A stretch of 64,000 bases of DNA from Paraburkholderia monticola (GCF_001580545.1 NZ_LRBG01000005.1:186001-250000); one strand, 5' to 3'; shown: positions 24,751 through 34,114, counted from the first letter of the stretch. Numbers and translations: made by a program. Notes: generated from the letters alone by a model not told the origin.

Positions 24751-25284
24751 ATGTCCACCAAAAAGATGTCGCGCGTTCTCGCCGTTGCTGCCACCGCTCT
24801 CGCCATCGGCGCGGGCGCCGCTTATGCCGCTCAACCGGCCGGGCACGAGCACAGCGGCCCCGGCGGCTGGCACGGCCACTTCATGAAGGAACTGACCCAA
24901 CTCCACGACCAGCTGAAGCTGAACGCGGATCAGGAAAAGCTCTGGCAAAACGCGCTCGATACGATGAAGCAGAACCACGAAGCGATGCGCGCCAACCACA
25001 AGCAGGCTCACGATCAGTTCAAGGCCGCCCAGCAGCAGCCCATCCTCGATCTGAACGCGATGGCCGCGACGCATCAGCAGATCGAGCAGAAGGACGCGCA
25101 ACTGCGTCAGCAAACCACCGACGCCTGGCTCAAGTTCTATAACGGCCTGAACGACCAGCAGAAGACCACCGTCAGCACGGCGCTGAAGCAGCGCGTCGCG
25201 CGGATGGAGCAGCGTCACGAGAAGATGCGCGAGCGCTGGGAGCATCATCAGGGCGCGGCATCGGCGCCGGCCGCCAACCAGTAA
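24751..25284 (+). CDS. periplasmic CpxP/Spy-like protein
   Basis: This 177-residue protein has a signal peptide (MSTKKMSRVLAVAATALAIGAGAAYA, cleavage after AYA). The mature part is highly helical and rich in Gln, His and Lys. FMKELTQLHDQLKLNADQEKLWQNALDTM and LNDQQKTTVSTAL repeat the L-x-x-x-Q pattern of the CpxP/Spy (LTXXQ) family. Those periplasmic proteins act as chaperones or as brakes on an envelope-stress kinase. His residues cluster at both ends of the mature chain. AAGGAG lies eight bases before the ATG. It is divergent from the OmpR/EnvZ-type operon. Confidence 0.82.
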   Translation: MSTKKMSRVLAVAATALAIGAGAAYAAQPAGHEHSGPGGWHGHFMKELTQLHDQLKLNADQEKLWQNALDTMKQNHEAMRANHKQAHDQFKAAQQQPILDLNAMAATHQQIEQKDAQLRQQTTDAWLKFYNGLNDQQKTTVSTALKQRVARMEQRHEKMRERWEHHQGAASAPAANQ

Positions 25285-25334
25285 GCGGCGCGATGCGGCC
25301 GCGAGGCGTACCAGGGAGGGCGTCTCGCGAATGG

Positions 25335-25370
25335 AAAAACGCCACGGAAGAGGTTTTCCGTGGCGTTTTT
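25335..25370. terminator. bidirectional terminator
   Basis: A 15-base perfect inverted repeat, AAAAACGCCACGGAA with its complement around a six-base loop, has A5 and T5 ends. It separates the converging Spy-like and pirin genes. Confidence 0.88.
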
Positions 25371-25406
25371 GTTGGGCGCGGTGTTTGGGCGCGGTGTTTG
25401 GGCGCT
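25371..25406. repeat. short direct repeat, about 13 bp, nearly three copies
   Basis: The unit GTTTGGGCGCGGT is repeated directly after the terminator; the first copy lacks one T and the third ends early. It looks like a small slippage product and no function is suggested. Confidence 0.7.
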
Positions 25407-25433
25407 GGCCGCTTGCTACGCGGCCCGCGCGGA

Positions 25434-26144
25434 TCAACCGTTCAACTGACCCAGATCGAACAGCAGCACTTCCGCGTTGTCGCCCTTCTCCAGCGTCACG
25501 GTGTCGACGTCGCTGAGCTTCGCGGCATCGCCCGCTTCGAGCACCGTGCCGTTCACGCTCAGCGTGCCGCGCGCGACGTGCACATAGGCGAGGCGTCCCG
25601 CCGGCAGCGCGAACGTCGCCTGTTCGGCGCCGTCGAACAGCCCGGCGTAGATCGACGCGTCCGCATGAATCGTCACCGAACCGTCGCGGCCGTCGGGCGA
25701 GGCGATCACGCGCAGGCAACCGCGCTTGCTGTCGGCGTCGAGACGCTTTTCCTCGTAGCCGGGCTGGTCGCCCGCGCGACGCGGAATGATCCAGATCTGC
25801 AGCAGATGCGCGGGCTCATCGCGCGACGCGTTGAACTCGCTATGCTGCACGCCGGTGCCCGCGCTCATGCGCTGCACGTCGCCGGGACGGATCGTCGAGC
25901 CGTTGCCCATGCTGTCGCGGTGGGCGAGCGCGCCTTCGAGCACATACGTCACGATCTCCATGTCGCGATGCCCATGCGTGCCGAAGCCCTGGCCACCGGC
26001 GATGCGGTCTTCGTTGATCACGCGCAACGGCCCGAAGTGCACGTGCTGCGGGTCGCGGTAATCGGCAAACGAGAAGCTGTGATACGAGTCGAGCCAGCCG
26101 TGGTTGGCGTGGCCACGTTCTTCGGAACGGCGAATCTCGAACAT
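25434..26144 (-). CDS. pirin family protein (YhhW-like)
   Basis: This 236-residue bicupin protein shows the pirin metal-binding block GFGTHGHRDMEIVTYVLEGALAHRDSMG and, further on, MSAGTGVQHSEFN, which contribute the His and Glu ligands of the N-terminal cupin. The C-terminal cupin (AYVHVARGTLSVNGTVLEAGDAAKLSD) lacks metal ligands. E. coli YhhW, a close relative, has quercetin 2,3-dioxygenase activity in vitro, but the in vivo substrate is unknown. GGGAG lies a few bases before the ATG. Single gene. Confidence 0.9.
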   Translation of the reverse strand: MFEIRRSEERGHANHGWLDSYHSFSFADYRDPQHVHFGPLRVINEDRIAGGQGFGTHGHRDMEIVTYVLEGALAHRDSMGNGSTIRPGDVQRMSAGTGVQHSEFNASRDEPAHLLQIWIIPRRAGDQPGYEEKRLDADSKRGCLRVIASPDGRDGSVTIHADASIYAGLFDGAEQATFALPAGRLAYVHVARGTLSVNGTVLEAGDAAKLSDVDTVTLEKGDNAEVLLFDLGQLNG

Positions 26145-26300
26145 GGAAAATCTCCCGGTAAGTCAACAATCAGAGCGATGCCGGGAATGTAGGGGCTGCA
26201 CGCCCACTTAACAATCGTGCGCGACCGCACCGGAGCGTTCCATCGGTGTATGCAATCGCGCCCGGTGCGACCGGCGGGTGTGATGTCCGCGCGGCGCGGC

Positions 26301-26375
26301 GCCCGGAGGTCCGCCGCCCGAAAGTCCGACGCCCGGAAGCCCGGCGCCCGGCAGCCCGGCGCCCGCAAAACCGCG
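26301..26375. repeat. 15-bp tandem repeat, five imperfect copies
   Basis: Units start at 26301, 26316, 26331, 26346 and 26361. The third and fourth units, GCCCGGAAGCCCGGC and GCCCGGCAGCCCGGC, differ at one base; the outer units are more diverged. The array lies in the 630-base gap 26145-26774. Translated, it gives five-residue repeats (ARKxx), but I see no gene across it. Confidence 0.85.
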
Positions 26376-26434
26376 CCGGCGTCGCGCACGCACAACGCCC
26401 GGCGCGGCGTCTCGCCGCTCGCTGCCGTCCCGCA

Positions 26435-26463
26435 CTGGCACCTTGCCGCTCTTCGGGTAAAAT
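26435..26463 (+). promoter_or_regulatory. possible promoter of the amino-acid ABC operon
   Basis: CTGGCA (four of six matches to consensus) is followed after exactly 17 bases by TAAAAT. It would give a leader of about 300 bases. A second candidate -10, TAGAAT at 26697, has no good -35. The rest of the gap is GC-rich with no recognised feature. Confidence 0.4.
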
Positions 26464-26774
26464 ACCGCGCTTTTCAAGACGGATGGACGTCCCACAGGAC
26501 GTGCAGGACCGGCCGGCGAGCCTCGCCGCAGCGGCCGCAACCGGCGCCCGACGGACTTCAGCCCCCGCGACACCCGTGCGAGGCGTGCCCGGCAAGCACC
26601 GAACGCGCCCGATCAGCGCGCCGCGTCGGTCGAACCGCCGGCGCAAGGACCATCAGGGCGCGGCAACATCCCAGCGGCACGGCAATTTTGACCACCTAGA
26701 ATAGCGACCGTCGGCTCCCAGCCGGCGTTCGTCGAGTGGAATCATCACGACGATCAGTTTGATTCAGGAGAAAC

Positions 26775-27551
26775 ATGAAGAAGTTCGCACTGTGCGTGGC
26801 TCTGGCAGTCATGGCCACCGGCGCGATGGCGAAAGAATGGAAAACGGTGCGCATCGGGGTCGACGCCAGTTATCCGCCGTTCGAATCGAAGGCGCCTAGC
26901 GGCGACATCGTCGGTTTCGATGCCGACCTGACCCGCGCGCTGTGCGCGAAGATGAACGTGAAGTGCATATGGGTCGCGCAGGATCTGGACGGCATCATTC
27001 CAGCGCTGAAGGCGCGCAAATTCGACGCGATCATTTCTTCGCTGAGCGTCACCGACAAGCGCCGCGAGCAGATCGACTTCTCCGACAAGCTGTTCGACGC
27101 GCCCGCCCGCATGATTGCGAAGACCGGTTCGCCGCTTCTGCCCACCCCTGAATCGCTAAAAGGCAAGCGCGTCGGCGTCGAGCAGGGTTCGACCCAGGAG
27201 CAGTACGCGAAGGCGTGGTGGGAACCGAAGGGCGTGGTCGTCGTGTCGTACCAGAATCAGGACGCGGTGTATGCGGATCTCGCGTCGGGCCGTCTCGACG
27301 CCGCGCTGCAGGACGAAATGCAAGCCGACGCCGGCTTCCTGAAGACGCCGCGCGGCAAGGGCTTCGCCTGGGCCGGCCCGGACGTGAAAGATCCGAAAAC
27401 GATCGGCGAAGGCACCGCGATCGGCCTGCGCAAGGGCGATGCCGACCTGAAGGCGAAGTTCAACCAGGCGCTCGCCGAGGTTCATCAGGACGGCACGTTC
27501 AAAAAGCTCGAGAAACAGTACTTCGACTTCGACATTTATCCTGGCCGTTGA
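26775..27551 (+). CDS. basic amino-acid ABC transporter substrate-binding protein
   Basis: This 258-residue periplasmic protein has a signal peptide (MKKFALCVALAVMATGAMA) and the type II binding-protein fold of the ArgT/HisJ group. Characteristic parts are VRIGVDASYPPFESKAPSGDIVGFDADLTRALCAKMNVKC, with a Cys pair as in HisJ, then FDAIISSLSVTDKRREQIDFSDKLF and KRVGVEQGSTQEQYA. It should capture lysine, arginine, ornithine or histidine and hand it to the HisQM permease. GGAG lies seven bases before the ATG. It heads a complete transport operon (27793-30011). Exact ligand cannot be read from the sequence. Confidence 0.9.
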   Translation: MKKFALCVALAVMATGAMAKEWKTVRIGVDASYPPFESKAPSGDIVGFDADLTRALCAKMNVKCIWVAQDLDGIIPALKARKFDAIISSLSVTDKRREQIDFSDKLFDAPARMIAKTGSPLLPTPESLKGKRVGVEQGSTQEQYAKAWWEPKGVVVVSYQNQDAVYADLASGRLDAALQDEMQADAGFLKTPRGKGFAWAGPDVKDPKTIGEGTAIGLRKGDADLKAKFNQALAEVHQDGTFKKLEKQYFDFDIYPGR

Positions 27552-27792
27552 GCGAAACGGGCAGGATACTGAGTAGCAGGCCGGTGCAAGCCGGCGGCAG
27601 TAACAGTGGTAGCGGGCAGCATCCGGCAGTAGATTCAAAACAATCCGAGACGAAAGTCCCAAAAGCGCGCTGCAGGAACGCCAACGTTTTTGCAGCATGA
27701 TTTGCACAGCGGCACGCTGTGCGCCGCCGACGCGGCGCAACGCGGGCCGCGTCTTTCGCGGTGCGCGAACAGCGCGTCGTCAAGGACCTCCT

Positions 27793-28482
27793 ATGTTCCT
27801 TCAAGGCTACGGCCCGCTGCTCCTCAGCGGCACCTGGCAAACCGTCAAGCTGGCGGTGTTCTCGCTCGCGCTGGCTTTCCTGCTCGGCCTGCTCGGCGCG
27901 GCGGCGAAATTGTCGAAGAACCGCCTGTCGAACGGCATCGGCACCGTGTACACGACGCTCGTGCGCGGGGTGCCCGATCTCGTGCTGATGCTGCTGCTGT
28001 TCTATAGCATCCAGATCTGGCTGAACAACCTGACCGACGCGTTGGGCTGGGAGCAGATCGACATCGACCCGTTCGTGGCCGGCGTCGCGGTGCTCGGCTT
28101 CATCTACGGCGCGTACTTCACCGAGACCTTCCGCGGCGCGTTTATCGCGGTGCCGCGCGGCCAGCTCGAAGCGGGCGCGGCCTACGGCATGACGAGCTGG
28201 CAGGTGTTCTCGCGCGTGATGTTCCCGCAGATGATGCGCTTCGCGCTGCCGGGCATCGGCAATAACTGGCAGGTGATGGTCAAGGCGACCGCGCTGGTGT
28301 CGATCATCGGTCTCGCCGACGTCGTCAAGGCCTCGCAGGACGCCGGCAAGGGCACGCTGCGGTTCTTCTTCTTCACCCTGCTAGCAGGGGCGATCTATCT
28401 CGTCATCACCACAGTGTCGAACTTCGTGCTGATGTACCTCGAAAAGCGTTACTCGACCGGCGTGCGAAAGGCGGACCTATGA
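27793..28482 (+). CDS. amino-acid ABC transporter permease, HisQ type
   Basis: This 229-residue inner-membrane protein has about five membrane segments and the polar amino-acid permease signature: GVPDLVLMLLLFYS, TETFRGAFIAVPRGQLEAGAAYGMTSWQVFSRVMFPQMMRFALPGIGNNW (coupling loop), and LVSIIGLADVV. The ATG at 27793 follows AAGGACCTCCT. It pairs with the next permease to form the membrane channel. The 241-base gap after the binding-protein gene is long for an operon and may carry processing or attenuation signals. Confidence 0.92.
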   Translation: MFLQGYGPLLLSGTWQTVKLAVFSLALAFLLGLLGAAAKLSKNRLSNGIGTVYTTLVRGVPDLVLMLLLFYSIQIWLNNLTDALGWEQIDIDPFVAGVAVLGFIYGAYFTETFRGAFIAVPRGQLEAGAAYGMTSWQVFSRVMFPQMMRFALPGIGNNWQVMVKATALVSIIGLADVVKASQDAGKGTLRFFFFTLLAGAIYLVITTVSNFVLMYLEKRYSTGVRKADL

Positions 28483-29192
28483 TCGAGATCATTCAGCAAT
28501 ATTGGCGCAACTACCTGTTCAGCGACGGCTACCGCTTCACCGGCGTCGCGATCACGTTGTGGCTGCTGGTCGTGTCGATCGGGCTCGGCTTCTGTCTGTC
28601 GGTGCCGCTCTCGGTCGCGCGCGTGTCGAAGAAGAAATGGCTCGCGGGCCTCGTGTGGCTGTATACATATATCTTCCGCGGCACGCCGCTCTATGTGCAG
28701 CTGCTGCTGTGCTACACGGGTCTCTATAGCCTCGAGATCATCCGCAACAACGAGCTGACCAATGCGTTCTTCCGCGACGGCATGCATTGCACGCTGCTCG
28801 CGTTCACGCTGAATACCTGCGCGTACACCACCGAGATCTTCGCGGGGGCGATCAAGGCGACCCCGTACGGTGAGATCGAAGCGGCGCGCGCGTACGGCAT
28901 GTCGTCGTTCACGCTGTACCGGCGCGTGATTCTGCCGTCGGCGCTGCGCCGCGCACTGCCCTACTACAGCAACGAAGTGATCCTGATGCTGCACGCGACC
29001 ACCGTCGCGTTCACGGCCACGGTGCCGGACATCCTGAAGATCGCGCGCGACGTGAACTCCGCGACGTATCAGTCGTTCAACGCGTTCGGCATCGCCGCAC
29101 TGCTGTATCTCTGCATTTCTTTCGCGCTCGTGTGGCTGTTCCGCCGCGCCGAGCGTCGCTGGCTCGCTTACCTGCGGCCGCAAGGCAAGTAA
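28479..29192 (+). CDS. amino-acid ABC transporter permease, HisM type
   Basis: This 237-residue inner-membrane protein is the second permease. It shows IFRGTPLYVQLLLCYTGLY, TTEIFAGAIKATPYGEIEAARAYGMSSFTLYRRVILPSALRRALP (coupling loop) and TTVAFTATVPDILKIARD. Its ATG overlaps the stop of the HisQ-type gene by four bases (ATGA), which points to coupled translation and heterodimer assembly. The ATP-binding gene follows 39 bases later. Confidence 0.92.
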   Translation: MIEIIQQYWRNYLFSDGYRFTGVAITLWLLVVSIGLGFCLSVPLSVARVSKKKWLAGLVWLYTYIFRGTPLYVQLLLCYTGLYSLEIIRNNELTNAFFRDGMHCTLLAFTLNTCAYTTEIFAGAIKATPYGEIEAARAYGMSSFTLYRRVILPSALRRALPYYSNEVILMLHATTVAFTATVPDILKIARDVNSATYQSFNAFGIAALLYLCISFALVWLFRRAERRWLAYLRPQGK

Positions 29193-29231
29193 CTGCGCGT
29201 CTCTGGACAAGCAAGCTCGTTAAGGATCCTG

Positions 29232-30011
29232 ATGAATTCCAAGAAGCAGAAGCTCTTCGTCGACGAGCTTCACAAAAAGTACGGCGACAACGAAGTCCTG
29301 AAGGGCGTGTCGCTGAAAGCCAATGCCGGCGACGTGATCAGCGTGATCGGTTCGTCCGGCTCGGGCAAGAGCACGATGCTGCGCTGTATCAACTTCCTCG
29401 AACAGCCGAACGCGGGGCGCATTTTCGTCGACGGGGAGGAAGTGCGTACGCAGATCGCCAAAGACGGCGCGTTGCGCGTGTCGGACCCGAAACAGTTGCA
29501 GCGCGTGCGCACGAAGCTGTCGATGGTGTTCCAGCACTTCAATCTGTGGTCGCACATGAACGTGCTCGAGAACATCATCGAGGCGCCGGTCCATGTGCTC
29601 GGCCTGAAACGCAAGGAAGCCGAGGATCGCGCGCGCGAATATCTGGAGAAGGTCGGCCTCGCGCCGCGTCTCGAGAAGCAGTATCCGTCGCATCTGTCGG
29701 GCGGCCAGCAGCAACGTGTCGCAATTGCGCGGGCGCTCGCGATGCATCCGGACGTGATGCTATTCGACGAACCGACCTCGGCGCTCGACCCGGAACTCGT
29801 CGGCGAAGTGCTGAAGGTGATGCAGAAGCTCGCCGAGGAAGGTCGCACGATGATCGTCGTGACCCACGAAATGGGTTTCGCGCGCAACGTCTCGAACCAC
29901 GTGATGTTCCTGCACCAGGGCCGCGTCGAAGAAGAAGGCCATCCCGACGAAGTGTTCAGGAACACGAAAAGCGAACGTTTGAAGCAATTCCTTTCGGGCA
30001 GTCTCAAATAA
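29232..30011 (+). CDS. amino-acid ABC transporter ATP-binding protein, HisP type
   Basis: This 259-residue ATPase carries Walker [11 protein letters not shown]-loop [17 protein letters not shown], signature LSGGQQQRV, Walker [15 protein letters not shown] and the switch His in [10 protein letters not shown]. The insert [25 protein letters not shown] is typical of the HisP/ArgV subfamily for basic amino acids. It energises uptake through the two permeases just upstream. A terminator begins 60 bases after the stop. Confidence 0.94.
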   Translation: MNSKKQKLFVDELHKKYGDNEVLKGVSLKANAGDVISVIGSSGSGKSTMLRCINFLEQPNAGRIFVDGEEVRTQIAKDGALRVSDPKQLQRVRTKLSMVFQHFNLWSHMNVLENIIEAPVHVLGLKRKEAEDRAREYLEKVGLAPRLEKQYPSHLSGGQQQRVAIARALAMHPDVMLFDEPTSALDPELVGEVLKVMQKLAEEGRTMIVVTHEMGFARNVSNHVMFLHQGRVEEEGHPDEVFRNTKSERLKQFLSGSLK

Positions 30012-30071
30012 TAAAATTACCCGCGACTTTAGATGCAAATCGCATCGAAAATGTAGTCGATGTAGTTTTAC

Positions 30072-30094
30072 AAGGCGCTTACGGGCGCCTTTTT
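30072..30094 (+). terminator. terminator of the amino-acid ABC operon
   Basis: AAGGCGC pairs with GCGCCTT around a six-base loop and is followed by a short T-run. Confidence 0.82.
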
Positions 30095-30623
30095 CGTTTT
30101 TACCGCGCGCGTCCGGCCGGCCATTCGAACCACGAAAATACGCCGAAAACCCCGCCAAAAAGGCCATCCAGGCCACATTTCCGCCCTACCCTGCCACTTT
30201 TGTCACGTCAATAGTGACAATCCTTAATGCGACCGCTCCCAAGCCCTGATTCCCTTGCTGGACAAGGCTTTGCGCGTATTCCCGAGGGTTCGCTCCGGGT
30301 CCGGACCCACATTCGTATTGCAATTTGGCGACACCCCCTGTGGACGGTACCAATTTCTTCTCCCACCTAAAGTTATTTTTGATAAATTAGTAACCAAAGT
30401 AGCAAAACAAAGTTGATTAAAAGTAGTTTCACTTCAAAGCAGAGGAGAACCGGTCGGCGAGGGATCGGCATGACGCAGAGATAGCCTGAAGGCTACATGT
30501 CACGGCAGGAGACCCTATCCACCCGCCACTCTCCCCTGGTACCGCTTCCTGTTCGGCGTTGATCGCGTCCGAACACCACTCGCAGTACTGGGTTTCTTTT
30601 TTTGACAGGGTATGGAGGAGAAG
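30095..30623. other. long leader region of the porin gene
   Basis: These 529 bases carry no gene. The part 30360-30435 is strikingly AT-rich for this genome (TTTTTGATAAATTAGTAACC and the following bases) and is the likely porin promoter area, though several hexamer choices are possible. Repeated short A/T blocks there could be regulator sites such as OmpR boxes; none can be assigned by eye. Confidence 0.5.
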
Positions 30624-31787
30624 ATGAAGAAAGCTTTGCTCGCCGCTGCGCTGATGTCGGCCGGCGTTGTTGCACACGCTCAGAGCAGCGTCACGCTGTA
30701 TGGCCGCCTCGATGCGGGCATCGAGTACATGTCCGGTGTTCCGAGTGCGTCGCCTCTGAACGCCAACGGCGCCGCTACCCAAAACTCGAGCCGCTGGAAA
30801 GCGGAAAGCGGTGACTGGGGTACCAGCCTGTGGGGCATGAAGGGTGTCGAGGACATCGGTGGCGGCAACAAGGTCCTGTTCCAGTTGGAAGGCTCGTTCA
30901 ACACGATGACGGGCGCGGGTCCTGGCGGCGGCGGTCTCTTCAATCGCTGGGCAACGATCGGTATGTCGAACGCGCAGTACGGTACGTTCACGTTGGGTCG
31001 CATGCTCTTCATCTCGAACGGCGTGTGGGACTTCGACCCGTTCGGTCAGTCGAACTGGTCGTCGGCGTCGCTGGTGCGTGGCCGCAACTGGCCGCAGTCG
31101 AGCAACAACTTCGCGTACCAGTCGCCGAAGATCGCAGGCTTTGACTTCTACGGCCAATACGCGCTGTCGAATGCGACGAGCTGGAACGGTAACGGCACGA
31201 CGCCGCAAGGTCGCGAAGCTGGCGCGCAGGTCACCTACACGACCTCGCTGTTCCAGATCCGCGGCATGTACGACGAAATCCGCAACCCGACGAACGGCGG
31301 CCTGTGGGGCGGCCCGATTGCCAACGGCGGCATCAATACGGCTAACACCAGCAACGGCGTATTCGCGGCATCGCGCGAATACTCGGCGATGTTCAACGTC
31401 TTCCTCGGCCAGTTCAAGATTCAGGGCGCTTACCAGGCGGTCCGTTCGGCGGGTGCTACCGGCGTCTTGCCTGGCCAGCCGACTACCCTCGATCACGAAT
31501 GGGGCGGTGTGACGTGGCAAGCAACGCCGGCAGCGGCGCTGATTGCTGCGGTGTACCACGTGAACGGCAACAATGGCGCGGGCAACGCGACGATCTACAC
31601 GGTCGGTGGCTCGTACAACCTGTCCAAGCGCACGCTGCTGGACATCCAGGTTGCTGGGGTGTCGAACAGCAAGACGGCTAACTATGGTCTGAATGCGAAC
31701 AATGCGGGCTACGCCCCGGCGACGGACAACCCGCTGCAAGGCAAGGGTCAAACCGGCGTGTACGCAGGTATCCAGCACTCGTTCTAA
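30624..31787 (+). CDS. outer-membrane porin, Burkholderia/Neisseria type
   Basis: This 387-residue protein has a signal peptide (MKKALLAAALMSAGVVAHA) and then a mature beta-barrel start QSSVTLYGRLDAGIEY, the classical beginning of this porin family. Further signatures are WGMKGVEDIGGGNKVLFQLEGSFNT, FNRWATIGMSNAQYGTFTLGR and the final strand TGVYAGIQHSF, ending in Phe as outer-membrane barrels require for BAM recognition. It forms trimeric channels for small solutes. The ATG at 30624 follows GGAGGAGA; an in-frame ATG four codons earlier is less suitable. Monocistronic, with its own terminators downstream. Confidence 0.95.
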   Translation: MKKALLAAALMSAGVVAHAQSSVTLYGRLDAGIEYMSGVPSASPLNANGAATQNSSRWKAESGDWGTSLWGMKGVEDIGGGNKVLFQLEGSFNTMTGAGPGGGGLFNRWATIGMSNAQYGTFTLGRMLFISNGVWDFDPFGQSNWSSASLVRGRNWPQSSNNFAYQSPKIAGFDFYGQYALSNATSWNGNGTTPQGREAGAQVTYTTSLFQIRGMYDEIRNPTNGGLWGGPIANGGINTANTSNGVFAASREYSAMFNVFLGQFKIQGAYQAVRSAGATGVLPGQPTTLDHEWGGVTWQATPAAALIAAVYHVNGNNGAGNATIYTVGGSYNLSKRTLLDIQVAGVSNSKTANYGLNANNAGYAPATDNPLQGKGQTGVYAGIQHSF

Positions 31788-31880
31788 TCGATGGGTGTGG
31801 CCCCGAGGCGATCTCCTTCGGGGCGTAACGCAGATTTCTCCAAGAGAATCTTTTTCACGCTGCTGCGAGAGGCGCGTATC

Positions 31881-31915
31881 GGTGCAATGCCCGCAAGGGT
31901 ATTGCACCGTTTTTT
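31881..31915 (+). terminator. terminator downstream of the porin gene
   Basis: A twelve-base stem (one wobble) with GCAA loop, GGTGCAATGCCC with GGGTATTGCACC, is followed by G and six T residues. A weaker hairpin without T-run lies at 31800-31824. Confidence 0.9.
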
Positions 31916-31974
31916 ATTGGGCGCGCGTTTTTCAGGTCACTGCGCGCACAGGGCCGGTGCGTCTTTGCGCCGGC

Positions 31975-32367
<393 letters not shown>

Positions 32368-32413
32368 CTACGCCGCGCCGGTTGCATTGCGGCATCGGCG
32401 CGCGTGTCGTGTT

Positions 32414-34114
32414 TTACTCCACCGGCTCGGTGTAGCGCGACGTGATCGGATAACGCCAGTCGCGGCCGAACGCGCGATGCGTGACGCGAATGCCGATCGG
32501 TGCCTGACGGCGCTTGTATTCGTTGATCTTGATCAGGCGCGTGACGCGCTTCACGTCGTCGACCGCGTAGCCCGCGGCAATGATCTCCGCGAGCGAACGG
32601 TCCTCTTCCATGTACATGCGCATGATCGCGTCGAGCACTTCGTACTCGGGCAGGCTGTCCTGGTCGGTCTGGTTCTCGCGCAGCTCCGCCGAAGGCGCGC
32701 GGGTCAGAATGCGCTCGGGGATCACGTCGCGCGTCGCAAACGTGGTGGCCGCGTTGCGATAGCGGCACAACCGGTACACGAGCGTCTTCGCGATGTCCTT
32801 GATCACCGCGAAACCGCCGGCCATGTCGCCGTACAGCGTGCAGTAACCGACCGCCATTTCGCTCTTGTTGCCCGTGGTCAGCACGATCGAGCCGAACTTG
32901 TTCGACAGCGCCATCAGCAAGGTGCCGCGGATGCGCGCCTGGATGTTCTCCTCGGTCGCATCTTCGGCGCGGCCCGCGAACTCTTCGGCGAGCGAACCAC
33001 GGAACGCGTCGAACATCGGCGCGATCGCGATCTCGTCGTAGCGCACGCCGACGCGGCGTGCCATTTCGGCGGCGTCGGTGGTGGAGATGTCGGCCGTGTA
33101 GCGCGACGGCATCATCACGGCGCGCACCTTGTCGGCGCCGAGCGCATCGCATGCAACGGCCAGCACGAGCGCCGAATCGACCCCGCCCGACAGACCGATC
33201 AAGGCACCGGGAAAACCGTTCTTGCCGATGTAGTCGCGCACACCCGTCACGAGCGCCGCGTACACCTGCGCTTCGGTCGACTGTTCCGGCGCGATCGCTG
33301 CCGGCAGCGGCGTGCCGTTGTCGAACTCGACGATGGCCGTGGCTTCCTCGAACTGCGCGAGCTTCGCGACCAGCTCGCCCTGCGCGTCGAGCACGAACGA
33401 ACCGCCGTCGAACACGAGCTCGTCCTGGCCGCCGACCATGTTCACGTAGACCATCGGAATACCGGTCTCGCGAATCCGCGCGCGCAGGATGTCGAAGCGC
33501 ACCGCTTCCTTGTTCACGTGAAACGGCGAGCCGTTGGGAATCAGCAGCACCTGGGCGCCCGCGGCCTTCGCCATCTGCGCGGCCGACGCATGCCATGCGT
33601 CCTCGCAGATCACGACGCCGTACTTGAGCCCGTCGAGTTCGAACACGAACGGCTGCGGGTCGGCTGCGAAGTAGCGCTTCTCGTCGAACACCTCGGTGTT
33701 CGGCAAATCCTGCTTGCGATAGGTGCCCTTCACTTCGCCGTCGACGATCAGCGACGCCGCGTTGAACGTATCGACCGGCGGCACGCCGCGCTCGATCGGC
33801 GCGTTTGCATTACCATGGCCGTTCGCCAGGTTGTCCGTCGCGTCGCGCAGCGGATGACCGACGATCACATGCAGACCCGCGAACGGCTTCAGTTGTGCGG
33901 CGAGATCGGCCAGCGCGGCCGCGCTCGCGGTATAGAACGCGGGGCGCAGCAGCAGGTCTTCGGGCGGATAACCCGACAGCGCGAGTTCAGGCGCGACCAG
34001 CAGCTTCGCACCGTCGCTGTGCGCGGCGCGCGCGGCGGCGACGATCTTTGCGACGTTGCCGGCGAAGTCGCCGACAGTGACATTGATTTGAGCAAGAGCG
34101 ATTCGGGTCTTCAT
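32414..34114 (-). CDS. nadE: NAD(+) synthetase, glutamine-hydrolysing
   Basis: This 566-residue enzyme makes NAD from deamido-NAD, ATP and glutamine. The N-terminal nitrilase-type glutaminase domain shows catalytic Glu43 (LVAPELALSGYPPEDLL), Lys134 (YRKQDLPN) and Cys170 (GVVICEDAWH). The C-terminal synthetase domain has the ATP pyrophosphatase loop IGLSGGVDSALV, then MPSRYTADISTTDA and TTGNKSEMAVGYCTLYGDMAGGF. The ATG at 34114 is chosen over one six codons earlier because MKTRIALAQINVTVGD matches the family start. The P-II gene follows and may share its transcript. Confidence 0.95.
   Translation of the reverse strand: MKTRIALAQINVTVGDFAGNVAKIVAAARAAHSDGAKLLVAPELALSGYPPEDLLLRPAFYTASAAALADLAAQLKPFAGLHVIVGHPLRDATDNLANGHGNANAPIERGVPPVDTFNAASLIVDGEVKGTYRKQDLPNTEVFDEKRYFAADPQPFVFELDGLKYGVVICEDAWHASAAQMAKAAGAQVLLIPNGSPFHVNKEAVRFDILRARIRETGIPMVYVNMVGGQDELVFDGGSFVLDAQGELVAKLAQFEEATAIVEFDNGTPLPAAIAPEQSTEAQVYAALVTGVRDYIGKNGFPGALIGLSGGVDSALVLAVACDALGADKVRAVMMPSRYTADISTTDAAEMARRVGVRYDEIAIAPMFDAFRGSLAEEFAGRAEDATEENIQARIRGTLLMALSNKFGSIVLTTGNKSEMAVGYCTLYGDMAGGFAVIKDIAKTLVYRLCRYRNAATTFATRDVIPERILTRAPSAELRENQTDQDSLPEYEVLDAIMRMYMEEDRSLAEIIAAGYAVDDVKRVTRLIKINEYKRRQAPIGIRVTHRAFGRDWRYPITSRYTEPVE

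Noticed and set aside
25293..26192. Open frame of 299 codons antisense to the pirin gene
   Set aside because: It starts upstream of a clear terminator and runs antisense to a pirin with intact metal ligands.
25371..26375. Short tandem repeats considered as CRISPR or phage attachment features
   Set aside because: Units are 13 and 15 bases with no spacers and no integrase or mobile gene nearby.
26217..26699. Open frame of 160 codons across the 15-bp repeat
   Set aside because: Its length is owed to the repeat being a multiple of three; composition is Arg/Ala/Pro-rich and no ribosome site is seen.
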